Part shown: positions 6,622 through 13,697 of the stretch, piece by piece
How positions within the stretch are numbered: the first letter of the stretch is position 1
Layout: the number at the start of each line of letters is the position of its first letter
NCBI GenBank assembly: GCA_905235445.1
Contig: CAJOLJ010000038.1
Location: 1-36,257, forward strand
Reading direction: 5' to 3'
Origin: an uncultured Bacteroidales bacterium
GTDB lineage: Bacteria > Bacteroidota > Bacteroidia > Bacteroidales > UBA932
Length of the DNA stretch: 36,257 nt
The notes under the pieces: model-generated
What the model saw: the letters and a program-made list of their open reading frames with translations, nothing else
The model's database searches: none
What the model was told of the DNA's origin: nothing
Made by a program: the position numbers and the translations under genes

Positions 6622-8673
6622 TTATCTCAGTGCTCTCATAGAGTTCAGCACACAGAGGACTGTCACACCTACGTCAGCGAAGACTGCAAGCCACATCGGG
6701 GCGAGTCCGAAGACAGCAAGGAAGAGGACCGCAATCTTGACCCCAATGGCGAACCAAGTATTCATGTTGGCTATGCCGAGAGTCTTTCTCGCAACCCTTA
6801 TTGCCTGGGCTATCTTGGAAGGCTTGTCATCCATTAGGACCACATCCGCCGCATCGATTGCCGCATCGGAACCGAGTCCGCCCATAGCTATTCCGACATC
6901 GGCTCTGGCAAGGACCGGTGCATCATTGATTCCGTCACCCACGAATGCGAGAGTTCCCTTGGGATCTTTCCTCGATATGAGCTGCTCGACATGTGACACC
7001 TTGTCCGCAGGAAGAAGTCCGCAGTAATACTCATCCAGTCCAAGGCTAAGGGCAACGCTCTTTCCGACTTCCTCGCTATCACCCGTCAGCATGACAGTCT
7101 TGCGCACTCCCTCTTTCCTCAGTTCTGCCACTCCCTGCGCCGAGTCCTCCTTGACCCTGTCAGATATGACTATGTGACCTGCATACTCTCCGTCCACACT
7201 TACATGTACGATGGTCCCGGTCCTCTCGCAAGGCCTCCATGCGGCACCTATCCTCTCCATCATCCTGGAGTTGCCCACACAGACTTCCCTGCCGTTCACG
7301 ACCGCCTTCACTCCTTCCCCAGAGATCTCTGTCACATCCTCTACCGAGCAGTCGTCATGTTCATTGGGATAGGCTGCCTTGAGGGAGAGAGCTATGGGAT
7401 GATTGGAATGGCGCTCGACATGGGCGGCTATATGAAGGAGTTCGATTTCATCCATGACCTCGGGATGGACTGCGGTGACCTCGAAGACACCCTCCGTAAG
7501 GGTACCCGTCTTATCGAATACCACGGTATCCGTCTTGGCCAGCGCCTCAAGATAGTTGGAGCCTTTCACAAGGATACCCTTGCGGGAAGCCCCGCCGATT
7601 CCGCCGAAGAAAGCAAGGGGGACACTCAGTACCAGGGCGCAAGGACATGATACGATGAGGAAGGTCAGCGCCCTGTACAGCCAGGTCGAGAACTGGTCGA
7701 ACCCAAGGAAGACGGGAGGGAGTATTGCAAGCAGGACTGCAAGGCCCACCACTATCGGGGTATACACCCTTGCAAAGCGTGTGATGAAGTTCTCGGAACG
7801 GGACTTATTGGATGATGCATTCTGGACAAGGTCGAGGATCTTGGATGCCGTACTCTCACCGAACTCTTTCCCTACCTTTACTTTCAGGACGCCGGACAGA
7901 TTGACGCAACCCGATGCCACATCGTCTCCCACCTTCACCGTGCGGGGAACACTCTCCCCTGTGAGCGCGACCGTATCCAGGCTTGACTCCCCTTCCAGAA
8001 TCTCACCGTCCAGGGGAACCCTCTCGCCGGGACGGATAAGGATGCACTCCCCTACCTTCACATCCTCGGCATGAACCTCAAGTGGCATGTCGTCACGAAG
8101 GACCGTCGCCTTGTCAGGACGGATGTCCATAAGATGGGAAATGGACCTTCTGCTCTGTCCCTCAGCTATTCCCTCGAAGAGTTCGCCGACCTGGAAGAAC
8201 AGCATCACGAACACCGCCTCGGGGAACTGGGTCGCGGCACCGGGCAGGAACCCGATTGCCAGGGCACCTATAGTAGCTATGCTCATAAGGAAGTTCTCAT
8301 CCAGGGCATCGCCGTGGGAAAGCCCCTCGGCAGCTTCTTTAAGTGTCTCCCAACCGACCACGAGATAAGGGACGAGATACACAAGGAGCAGCGCCCATGT
8401 GGGAAGATTGAGAGTTTTCTCGACTGCTATCGCCGCTACGAGAAGCACCGCTCCCACGATGATCTTCACGACAGTCTCCCTGCTCTCCCCTTCTCCTTCA
8501 TGGTGGTGATGATGATGGGATTCATGTCCCTCTTCGTCATGATGATGGTGGTGATGTCCGTGCTCGTTATCATGGTCGCAGTGGTGGCAGGAAGAGCCCC
8601 CACCCAGCTCATTTTCTGCGCCCTTCACTTCTTCCTCAAGAGCGGAAGAATTGCCCTTCATTTCTTCTTTCAT
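6622..8673 (-). CDS. zntA: Zn2+/Cd2+/Pb2+-exporting P1B-type ATPase with His-rich N-terminus
   Basis: This 683-residue inner-membrane pump expels soft divalent metals using ATP. It contains TGES (238-241, actuator), SCPCAL (CPC at 343-345, metal-binding helix), DKTGTLTEG (phosphorylated Asp387), the P1B-specific HP dipeptide (425-426) and GDGINDAP (579-586). Lys646 (GVK) and Asp667 (ADVG) in the last membrane pair are marks of the P1B-2 group (Zn/Cd/Pb) rather than copper pumps. The usual CxxC HMA domain is missing. Residues 29-58 instead hold CHHC and two runs of six His, a probable metal-binding or sensing tail. The ATG at 8673 is chosen because upstream in-frame sequence crosses the promoter. 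It follows the acyl-CoA synthetase on the same strand, but an intrinsic terminator and its own promoter separate them. Confidence 0.92.
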   Translation of the reverse strand: MKEEMKGNSSALEEEVKGAENELGGGSSCHHCDHDNEHGHHHHHHDEEGHESHHHHHHEGEGESRETVVKIIVGAVLLVAAIAVEKTLNLPTWALLLVYLVPYLVVGWETLKEAAEGLSHGDALDENFLMSIATIGALAIGFLPGAATQFPEAVFVMLFFQVGELFEGIAEGQSRRSISHLMDIRPDKATVLRDDMPLEVHAEDVKVGECILIRPGERVPLDGEILEGESSLDTVALTGESVPRTVKVGDDVASGCVNLSGVLKVKVGKEFGESTASKILDLVQNASSNKSRSENFITRFARVYTPIVVGLAVLLAILPPVFLGFDQFSTWLYRALTFLIVSCPCALVLSVPLAFFGGIGGASRKGILVKGSNYLEALAKTDTVVFDKTGTLTEGVFEVTAVHPEVMDEIELLHIAAHVERHSNHPIALSLKAAYPNEHDDCSVEDVTEISGEGVKAVVNGREVCVGNSRMMERIGAAWRPCERTGTIVHVSVDGEYAGHIVISDRVKEDSAQGVAELRKEGVRKTVMLTGDSEEVGKSVALSLGLDEYYCGLLPADKVSHVEQLISRKDPKGTLAFVGDGINDAPVLARADVGIAMGGLGSDAAIDAADVVLMDDKPSKIAQAIRVARKTLGIANMNTWFAIGVKIAVLFLAVFGLAPMWLAVFADVGVTVLCVLNSMRALR

Positions 8674-8739
8674 ATCTATATCTTTTATTATCAAGTACTT
8701 AAACTTATTAAAGAAAGGTCCTTCCCTTTCTTTTCGATG

Positions 8740-8747
8740 CAAAAGTA
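8740..8747 (-). promoter_or_regulatory. -7 promoter element of the metal ATPase (TACTTTTG, minus strand)
   Basis: This is an exact TAnnTTTG match 67-74 bases before the ATPase start. The place where the -33 element should lie (about 19-21 bases upstream) is occupied by the palindrome at 8760-8774. A protein bound there should block or remodel the promoter. Confidence 0.5.
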
Positions 8748-8759
8748 CGGGGATATTCC

Positions 8760-8774
8760 TGCAACCTGGTTGCA
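8760..8774. promoter_or_regulatory. Perfect palindrome TGCAACC-T-GGTTGCA (candidate metal-regulator operator)
   Basis: Two 7-base arms surround a single central T, placed over the -33 region of the metal ATPase promoter. Symmetry, length and placement fit a dimeric repressor or MerR/Fur-like regulator. A Fur/Zur-family gene lies about 2.1 kb away at 10841-11323, but it shows no second copy of this palindrome at its own start, so the link is only a suggestion. Confidence 0.5.
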
Positions 8775-8791
8775 ATGTGGGCGGTGGACAC

Positions 8792-8825
8792 AAAAAAGGG
8801 GCGGACCTCCTTCACAAGAGATCCG
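8792..8825 (-). terminator. Intrinsic terminator of the acyl-CoA synthetase gene
   Basis: On the minus strand, CGGATCTC pairs with GAGGTCCG (eight pairs, one G-T) and is followed by CCCC and six T. It lies 32 bases beyond the synthetase stop and before the ATPase promoter. Confidence 0.7.
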
Positions 8826-8856
8826 TCCAGGCTAGGTATAAGTACATTGGAGATGC

Positions 8857-10620
8857 TTACAGGACCGATTCCATCCAGCCGACATTGTTGCATGACCAGG
8901 CTGAAGGGGTACTGCGGAAGGCCTTCTCCCTGAGGAGACGCATACCTTCCTGAATGGAAAGATTGCGATCGTTCTCCCTGATTTCCACTCGGCGTATCTT
9001 GCCGGATACGGTCTTCGGAAGAGCGTCACAGAACTCTATTATTCTCGGATATTTATAAGGTGCGGTATTGGTCTTCACGAAAGTCTGGAGTTCCTTAACC
9101 AGGGCATCGCCCTTGCGCTGGACCCAGTCCTTGGCGAGGACAACCGTGGCTTTCACCACTATTCCCCTGACTTCGTCGGGAGCCCCGGTAACGGCGCACT
9201 CCACGACTGCGGGATGCTTCATCAGGACGCTCTCCACCTCGAAAGGGCTGATGCGGTAGCCGCTACTCTTGATGACATCGTCATTCCTCCCGATATAATG
9301 GAAGTAGCCTTCGGAGTCCCTGATGGCAACGTCTCCCGTATGATACATTCCGTCCCTCCAGGCCTTCGCGGTGAGCTCCTCGTCACGGTAGTAACCCTTG
9401 AACAGTCCGAGCGGCTTGCCCTTGGAGGGGTCGATCCTCACCACTATCTCACCTCTCTGCCCGTCCGGGACGGGATTCCCGTCGGGATCCAGCAGGCAAA
9501 TATCATACTGGGGATTGGGCTTGCCCATGGAACCGGGACAGGGTTTCATCCAGGGGAAGGTACCGAGAGTCATAGTGGTCTCAGTCTGTCCGAACCCTTC
9601 GTGCAGTTCAAGACCGGTAAGTTCCTTGAACGTATCGAAAACTGCCGAGTTCAGGGCCTCGCCAGCCGTACAGCAGTAGCGAAGCGACGAGAGGTCATAC
9701 TTCGAGAAGTCTTCCTTGATGAGGAAACGGTATATAGTGGGAGGTGCGCACAGCGATGTCACACGGTAGTCCTGGATCTGGCGGAGCATATCCGAGGGCG
9801 TGAACTTCTCATGGTCATACACGAAGACCGCCGCTCCCGCGAACCACTGGCCGTAGAGCTTCCCCCAGACAGCCTTGCCCCATCCGGTATCGGATATGGT
9901 GAGGTGCAGGGAATCCTCGCCGAGGTTGTGCCAGAAGACCCCCGTCACCAGGTGTCCCATCGCATACAGGAAATCATGGGCGACCATCTTGGGGTTGCCG
10001 GAAGTCCCGGATGTGAAGTACATGAGCATCGTGTCCTCGTTGTTGTTGACAAAGGCGGGACGCACGAAAGGTTCGCACTCATCCCACTCGGCGTGCCAGT
10101 CATGGAACCCGATGGGGACATGGGGACCGACGCTTATGAGAATCTCAACGGTGGGAGACTCCGGGATCGCCTCGATGATGTGGTCGGTAATGACCTTCTC
10201 ACCCGCACAGATGATGGCCTTTACGGAGGCCCTGTTGTTGCGGTAGACTATATCGTGCCCCGTGAGAAGATGCGTGGCGGGAATGGCGACGGCACCGATC
10301 TTATGGAGAGCCAGCATCGTCAGCCAGAACTCGTAGCGGCGCTTGAGCATTATCATGACCATGTCACCCCGGCCAATGCCCAGGGACATGAAATATGAGG
10401 CGGTCTTATCGGAAAGGGCTTTCAGGTCCCCGAACGTGAAACGGATGCATTCCCCCTTGTCGTCGGTCCACAGGAGGGCCAGCTTGTCGGGGTGGGAGGC
10501 AGCCCACTCGTCCATCACGTCATATGCGAAGTTGAAATTCCCGGGAACCTTGAAACGAAGGTTCTCGCAGAAATCCTCGTAAGAGGAGAAAGTCGTCTTT
10601 TCAAGAAATCTTTCTATCAT
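8857..10620 (-). CDS. AMP-forming acyl-CoA synthetase (ACSM/acetyl-CoA synthetase-like)
   Basis: This 587-residue cytoplasmic enzyme activates a carboxylic acid to an acyl-adenylate and then to acyl-CoA. ANL-superfamily motifs are in order: the phosphate-binding loop YFTSGTSGNPK (201-211), GFGQTETT (the A5-type motif), YHTGD, a hinge region with YIGRNDDVIKSSGYR, and PKTVSGKIRR containing the C-terminal catalytic Lys. SGYRISPFEVE closes the adenylate site. Length and motif spelling fit the acetyl/medium-chain acyl-CoA synthetase branch, but chain length cannot be read from the sequence. The ATG at 10620 gives the usual short N-terminus. In-frame codons upstream run through the promoter. The last 15-20 residues (beginning STPSAWS) look like an unconserved tail. 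It has its own promoter region with an unusual tandem repeat and lies downstream of the Fur-family gene. Confidence 0.88.
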   Translation of the reverse strand: MIERFLEKTTFSSYEDFCENLRFKVPGNFNFAYDVMDEWAASHPDKLALLWTDDKGECIRFTFGDLKALSDKTASYFMSLGIGRGDMVMIMLKRRYEFWLTMLALHKIGAVAIPATHLLTGHDIVYRNNRASVKAIICAGEKVITDHIIEAIPESPTVEILISVGPHVPIGFHDWHAEWDECEPFVRPAFVNNNEDTMLMYFTSGTSGNPKMVAHDFLYAMGHLVTGVFWHNLGEDSLHLTISDTGWGKAVWGKLYGQWFAGAAVFVYDHEKFTPSDMLRQIQDYRVTSLCAPPTIYRFLIKEDFSKYDLSSLRYCCTAGEALNSAVFDTFKELTGLELHEGFGQTETTMTLGTFPWMKPCPGSMGKPNPQYDICLLDPDGNPVPDGQRGEIVVRIDPSKGKPLGLFKGYYRDEELTAKAWRDGMYHTGDVAIRDSEGYFHYIGRNDDVIKSSGYRISPFEVESVLMKHPAVVECAVTGAPDEVRGIVVKATVVLAKDWVQRKGDALVKELQTFVKTNTAPYKYPRIIEFCDALPKTVSGKIRRVEIRENDRNLSIQEGMRLLREKAFRSTPSAWSCNNVGWMESVL

Positions 10621-10734
10621 CTTCAAGTCTAAAACAATTCCGTGGATACATATGGAAAGCGGGGTTTCGGGAAGGCCGAAATGATTCCCCCCTTTCAAAT
10701 CCGATACGAAATTATCAAGACCGGAGGAGCCCGC

Positions 10735-10742
10735 CAAAACTA
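10735..10742 (-). promoter_or_regulatory. Candidate -7 element for the acyl-CoA synthetase (TAGTTTTG, minus strand)
   Basis: This is an exact TAnnTTTG match with a predicted leader of about 110 bases. No good -33 TTTG is seen at 19-21 bases. The tandem repeat at 10770-10809 lies directly upstream. Confidence 0.35.
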
Positions 10743-10769
10743 TGTGGCAGACGGGGCAATTATAACTGG

Positions 10770-10809
10770 AAAAGGCCTTTTTTGGGGTGAAAAGGCCTTA
10801 TATGGGGTG
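10770..10809. repeat. Tandem 20-bp direct repeat, two copies
   Basis: Copies at 10770-10789 and 10790-10809 share AAAAGGCCTT-n-T-n-TGGGGTG and differ only at two central bases (TTT against ATA). They abut with no spacer and each holds the palindrome AAGGCCTT. They sit between the 3' end of the Fur-family gene and the synthetase promoter. The placement suggests a regulator-binding array with a two-turn (20-21 base) period, and a role in ending the Fur transcript is also possible. Confidence 0.6.
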
Positions 10810-10840
10810 AAATTCGAGGGAAGTGGCAGACGGAAAAGCG

Positions 10841-11323
10841 TTATTTTTTGCCCGAGCACTCCGGGCAAAGTCCCTTTATCATGTAGTTCACGCCATCCTG
10901 GGTATAGCCCCTTGGCAGGGAAATCCCAGGTATCGGGATGTCGTAAAGACAGAATGTCCTCCTACATGAATTGCAGTAAAAATGTACATGGGCATCCTCG
11001 TCATGGCCCTCATCGTGACTGAGGCACAGTTCATACCTCACCGACTCCGAGCCGTCCTCCAGGACATGGACCATGCGGTGTTCCCTGAAAAGGGCAAGGG
11101 TGCGGGAGATACCGCTCTTGTCCACGCTCTCCAGTTCGTCCTCGAGTTCGGTCATGGACATAGGGCGAGGTGAACGGCACAGGGCATCCGCCACGAGCAC
11201 CCTGTTGGGGGTGGGCCTGATTCCGTGCTCCTCCATCAGAAGATGGATATCCACGTCCCTTGGGTGGTCGGTGGAGGGGTGAGAGGGGTGCGACTGTGAG
11301 GAAGAATGGATATGTTCCGGCAT
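10841..11323 (-). CDS. Fur-family metalloregulator (Zur-like)
   Basis: This is a 160-residue DNA-binding repressor of the ferric uptake regulator family. The winged-helix domain spans about residues 25-95 (RPTPNRVLVADAL and DKSGISRTLALFREHRMVHVL). The C-terminal dimerisation/metal domain has HVHFYCNSC and GLCPEC, whose four cysteines (117, 120, 153, 156) form the structural zinc site seen in Fur, Zur and PerR proteins. The first 20 residues are His-rich, unusual for the family and echoing the His-rich tail of the nearby metal ATPase. A zinc-sensing role is inferred from this and the context, but iron or peroxide sensing cannot be excluded. The ATG at 11321-11323 overlaps the first ATG of the divergent sigma gene, so the two share a very compact intergenic region. 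Confidence 0.85.
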   Translation of the reverse strand: MPEHIHSSSQSHPSHPSTDHPRDVDIHLLMEEHGIRPTPNRVLVADALCRSPRPMSMTELEDELESVDKSGISRTLALFREHRMVHVLEDGSESVRYELCLSHDEGHDEDAHVHFYCNSCRRTFCLYDIPIPGISLPRGYTQDGVNYMIKGLCPECSGKK

Positions 11324-12014
11324 GGCTAAAAAGGGCGCTACAATAAATTTTCAACAAAAATGCGAAATTTTTTCATTCGGGGATGCAAGGAATGACGGGG
11401 AAGTGCATTTTGTTTGTAGGAAAAGAGGTAATATTGCAGCCCGAGTACTCAGAGCTATCGAAGAGAAGGAACTAATACGGCTTATCCAACAAGGAGACCG
11501 GGCTGGCATGCGTCAGCTCTATGATGCCTATGCCCCATCCCTTTTCGGGAACATCAGAAGATACGTTCCCGAGAAGACGGACGCAGAGGACATCCTGCAG
11601 GATTCCCTCATCAAGATATTCTCTTCCATGGACTCTTTCACCCCCAAGAGGGAAGGGTCCCTGGGAGCATGGATGAGGAAGATATGCGTGAACGAGGCCC
11701 TGATGTTCCTGAGGAAACGGAAACGGCTCTCCACCATGGAACTGCTCCCGCAGCTGCCCGATGACATACCGCAGGAAGATGACCCGCCGCCCCTTGACGG
11801 GATACCGCCCGCCGCCCTGCAAGAGATGATCCAGTCGCTCCCGGACGGGTACAGGACGGTTCTGAACCTGTACGTCTTCGAGAAACTCTCCCACAAGGAG
11901 ATTTCCGCCAGACTGGGGATTTCGGTAGGGACGTCGGCGTCCCAGTATTCCAGGGCCAAGGCCCTGCTCGCAAAAAAGATCAGAAGTTACACCTCTCAAA
12001 AGGAAGAAAAGTGA
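11322..12014 (+). CDS. ECF-type RNA polymerase sigma factor
   Basis: This sigma-70 family extracytoplasmic-function factor directs RNA polymerase to a stress or envelope regulon. Region 2 is at about residues 65-125, with LYDAYAPSLFGNIRRYV, DAEDILQDSLIKIF and AWMRKICVNEALMFLRKRK. Region 4 is at about 165-225, with LQEMIQSLPDGYRTVLNLYVFEKLSHKEISARLGIS followed by a basic helix. There is no sigma region 3. The start is uncertain. Conserved sequence begins at EEKELIRLIQQGD (about 11460), with no ATG nearby. The ATG at 11322 adds about 45 unrecognised residues, and a GTG at 11403 is an alternative. The stop TGA overlaps the start of the next gene (GTGA), so the two are translationally coupled, as sigma/anti-sigma pairs usually are. 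Confidence 0.88.
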   Translation: MAKKGATINFQQKCEIFSFGDARNDGEVHFVCRKRGNIAARVLRAIEEKELIRLIQQGDRAGMRQLYDAYAPSLFGNIRRYVPEKTDAEDILQDSLIKIFSSMDSFTPKREGSLGAWMRKICVNEALMFLRKRKRLSTMELLPQLPDDIPQEDDPPPLDGIPPAALQEMIQSLPDGYRTVLNLYVFEKLSHKEISARLGISVGTSASQYSRAKALLAKKIRSYTSQKEEK

Positions 12015-13453
12015 AAGGCAACAAGAACTATGAAGATTGGACTTCCCGCATGGGGGATCTCCTCGAAGATTTCGGGGAGAAGCCCTCGGACGGCGTGTGG
12101 AAGTCTATCGAAGGGCGCCTTGACACTCTTCCCGCAGAGAAGACAAAGCGCCAAGCAGTCCCGCTTCGGGTCCTGCTCCCTGTAATGGGTGCCGCAGCGG
12201 CACTCCTTCTTGGGGTATTCCTCTTCACGAGGAGGGATGCCCTGAGGAATTCCCCCGGTCAGGTCGTCGTCGATAACAATGAACCCTTCGGGGTGGCAGT
12301 CCCCCCGGACAGTGCGCCAGCGCCCTCCGTCGAGGTGGACTCTCCGCTGATTGCGGAAGGCTCCCCCACCATCAAAGATAATTCCCCTAAGTCCTCCCCC
12401 GTCATCAAGGCTCCATCCGGGAGGCCGCTCCTCTCCGATGCGAAGGCAGGGAAGCGGGGACCGGGGACCGGGAAGTCCTCCTCCTCCGACGGCCCCATAT
12501 CCCCCGCCAGGGAACCATTCTACACCATACCTTCGATTTCAGGGGGAGTCCCTACCGGGGAAGTCTCTTCCACGCTTGGAGGCAGCGGCAGGATACCCCG
12601 TTCCATAACCGCTCCCTCGGATGGGACCATCTCACCTGCCCGGCCGAAGGAAAGAACCGCGGAGGACAACTCCAGGATTTGGGCCAGAATCTCCTCCGGG
12701 GGAAACCCTGCCCCCGCAGGAAAGCGGGGTGCCTTCTCCATTGACACCCGCGGGAATTTCGGCATCGGCGCTGACGCCCAAGGCGGCGAGGTCATTACCA
12801 GAGATGGATCCGCATCTTTCCTATACCCGTCGTACGCTCCTTCCGCATACTACAACGGAGGCTTCGGCTCCTCCTATGGCGGAAAGGATGACACGAATAC
12901 AAAGGCAACGAATTTCCGAAGTTACGACTACTATGCCATGTCCGGGATCAGCAATGTCGGTCCGGTGAAAGGAACCTTCAGCCATTCCCTTCCCCTGAAG
13001 ACTTCCATAATGGGAAGATACTCCTTCCCGGGACGCCTCTCCCTCGAGGGAGGAGTGGGAGTGCTCTGGATGAAATCCGAACTCTCCGGGGCAGGGGCCA
13101 AGATAACCGCGACCCAGGAACTCATCTACGTGGGCATCCCTCTCGGGGTGGAATACAGCATCCTCTCCGGGGAGTGGTGGAACCTGTACCTCAGGGCAGG
13201 TGCCACGGGATACACCCTCGCAAAGATAGGGCTGAGAGATTCCGCGAACACCGAGACCAAGAAAGAACAGGACCTCCTATTCTCCGTGGAAGGCGGCGCA
13301 GGTGTGGAATTCACCCTCCCCCTCGGCCTGTCCATCTTCGCGGAACCCCAGATCGGATGGTACAAAGGCAAGAACACAAACCTGGAGCATTACTATACTG
13401 AAAACCCCATAGGCTTGACAATCAATGCAGGCATCAGGTACTCCTTCAATTGA
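12011..13453 (+). CDS. Membrane partner of the ECF sigma factor: anti-sigma-like N-terminus fused to an outer-membrane beta-barrel-like domain
   Basis: The 480-residue product starts at a GTG overlapping the sigma stop. Residues 1-50 are a polar, charged cytoplasmic-type segment (EDWTSRMGDLLEDF) resembling short anti-sigma regions of Bacteroidota. Residues about 52-73 form one transmembrane helix followed by RR. Residues about 80-290 are a Pro/Ser/Gly-rich linker of low complexity. The last 175 residues have alternating polar/hydrophobic strands (YSFPGRLSLEGGVGVLW, GLSIFAEPQIGWY) and end in IRYSFN, a terminal aromatic signature typical of outer-membrane beta-barrels. One chain thus seems to connect cytoplasm, inner membrane, periplasm and outer membrane. 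A role as an envelope-stress anti-sigma factor is inferred from coupling to the sigma gene and architecture. There is no direct evidence of sigma binding. Confidence 0.75.
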   Translation: MKGNKNYEDWTSRMGDLLEDFGEKPSDGVWKSIEGRLDTLPAEKTKRQAVPLRVLLPVMGAAAALLLGVFLFTRRDALRNSPGQVVVDNNEPFGVAVPPDSAPAPSVEVDSPLIAEGSPTIKDNSPKSSPVIKAPSGRPLLSDAKAGKRGPGTGKSSSSDGPISPAREPFYTIPSISGGVPTGEVSSTLGGSGRIPRSITAPSDGTISPARPKERTAEDNSRIWARISSGGNPAPAGKRGAFSIDTRGNFGIGADAQGGEVITRDGSASFLYPSYAPSAYYNGGFGSSYGGKDDTNTKATNFRSYDYYAMSGISNVGPVKGTFSHSLPLKTSIMGRYSFPGRLSLEGGVGVLWMKSELSGAGAKITATQELIYVGIPLGVEYSILSGEWWNLYLRAGATGYTLAKIGLRDSANTETKKEQDLLFSVEGGAGVEFTLPLGLSIFAEPQIGWYKGKNTNLEHYYTENPIGLTINAGIRYSFN

Positions 13454-13553
13454 ATAGGGTCATGATTGAGTTATGGAGGGGTTCCTCTTTCACGGGGTGA
13501 TGTGAAAGGCCTGGATATTGCCATCCCCATGAATCCGTGCAGCATGCACAACC

Positions 13554-13593
13554 AAAGTCCCGGACTGCCACTTCGAAGCCCGGGACTTTTTTT
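13554..13593 (+). terminator. Intrinsic terminator after the sigma/anti-sigma operon
   Basis: AGTCCCGG (13556-13563) pairs with CCGGGACT (13580-13587) and is followed by a run of seven T. This is a textbook rho-independent terminator about 100 bases after the stop of the beta-barrel protein. Confidence 0.88.
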
Positions 13594-13640
13594 CCGTGGG
13601 GAAAGTACAGGGAGGGTGACAGGATATCAAAAAGAATCGC

Positions 13641-13648
13641 TACCTTTG
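13641..13648 (+). promoter_or_regulatory. -7 promoter element (TACCTTTG)
   Basis: This is an exact TAnnTTTG match 50 bases before the phosphatase ATG at 13698, giving a leader of about 40 bases. The -33 element is weak. Confidence 0.6.
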
Positions 13649-13697
13649 AAGTTGTACATTTTACACTTATTCCCGTTCACCTAAATTAAACAGTCAT

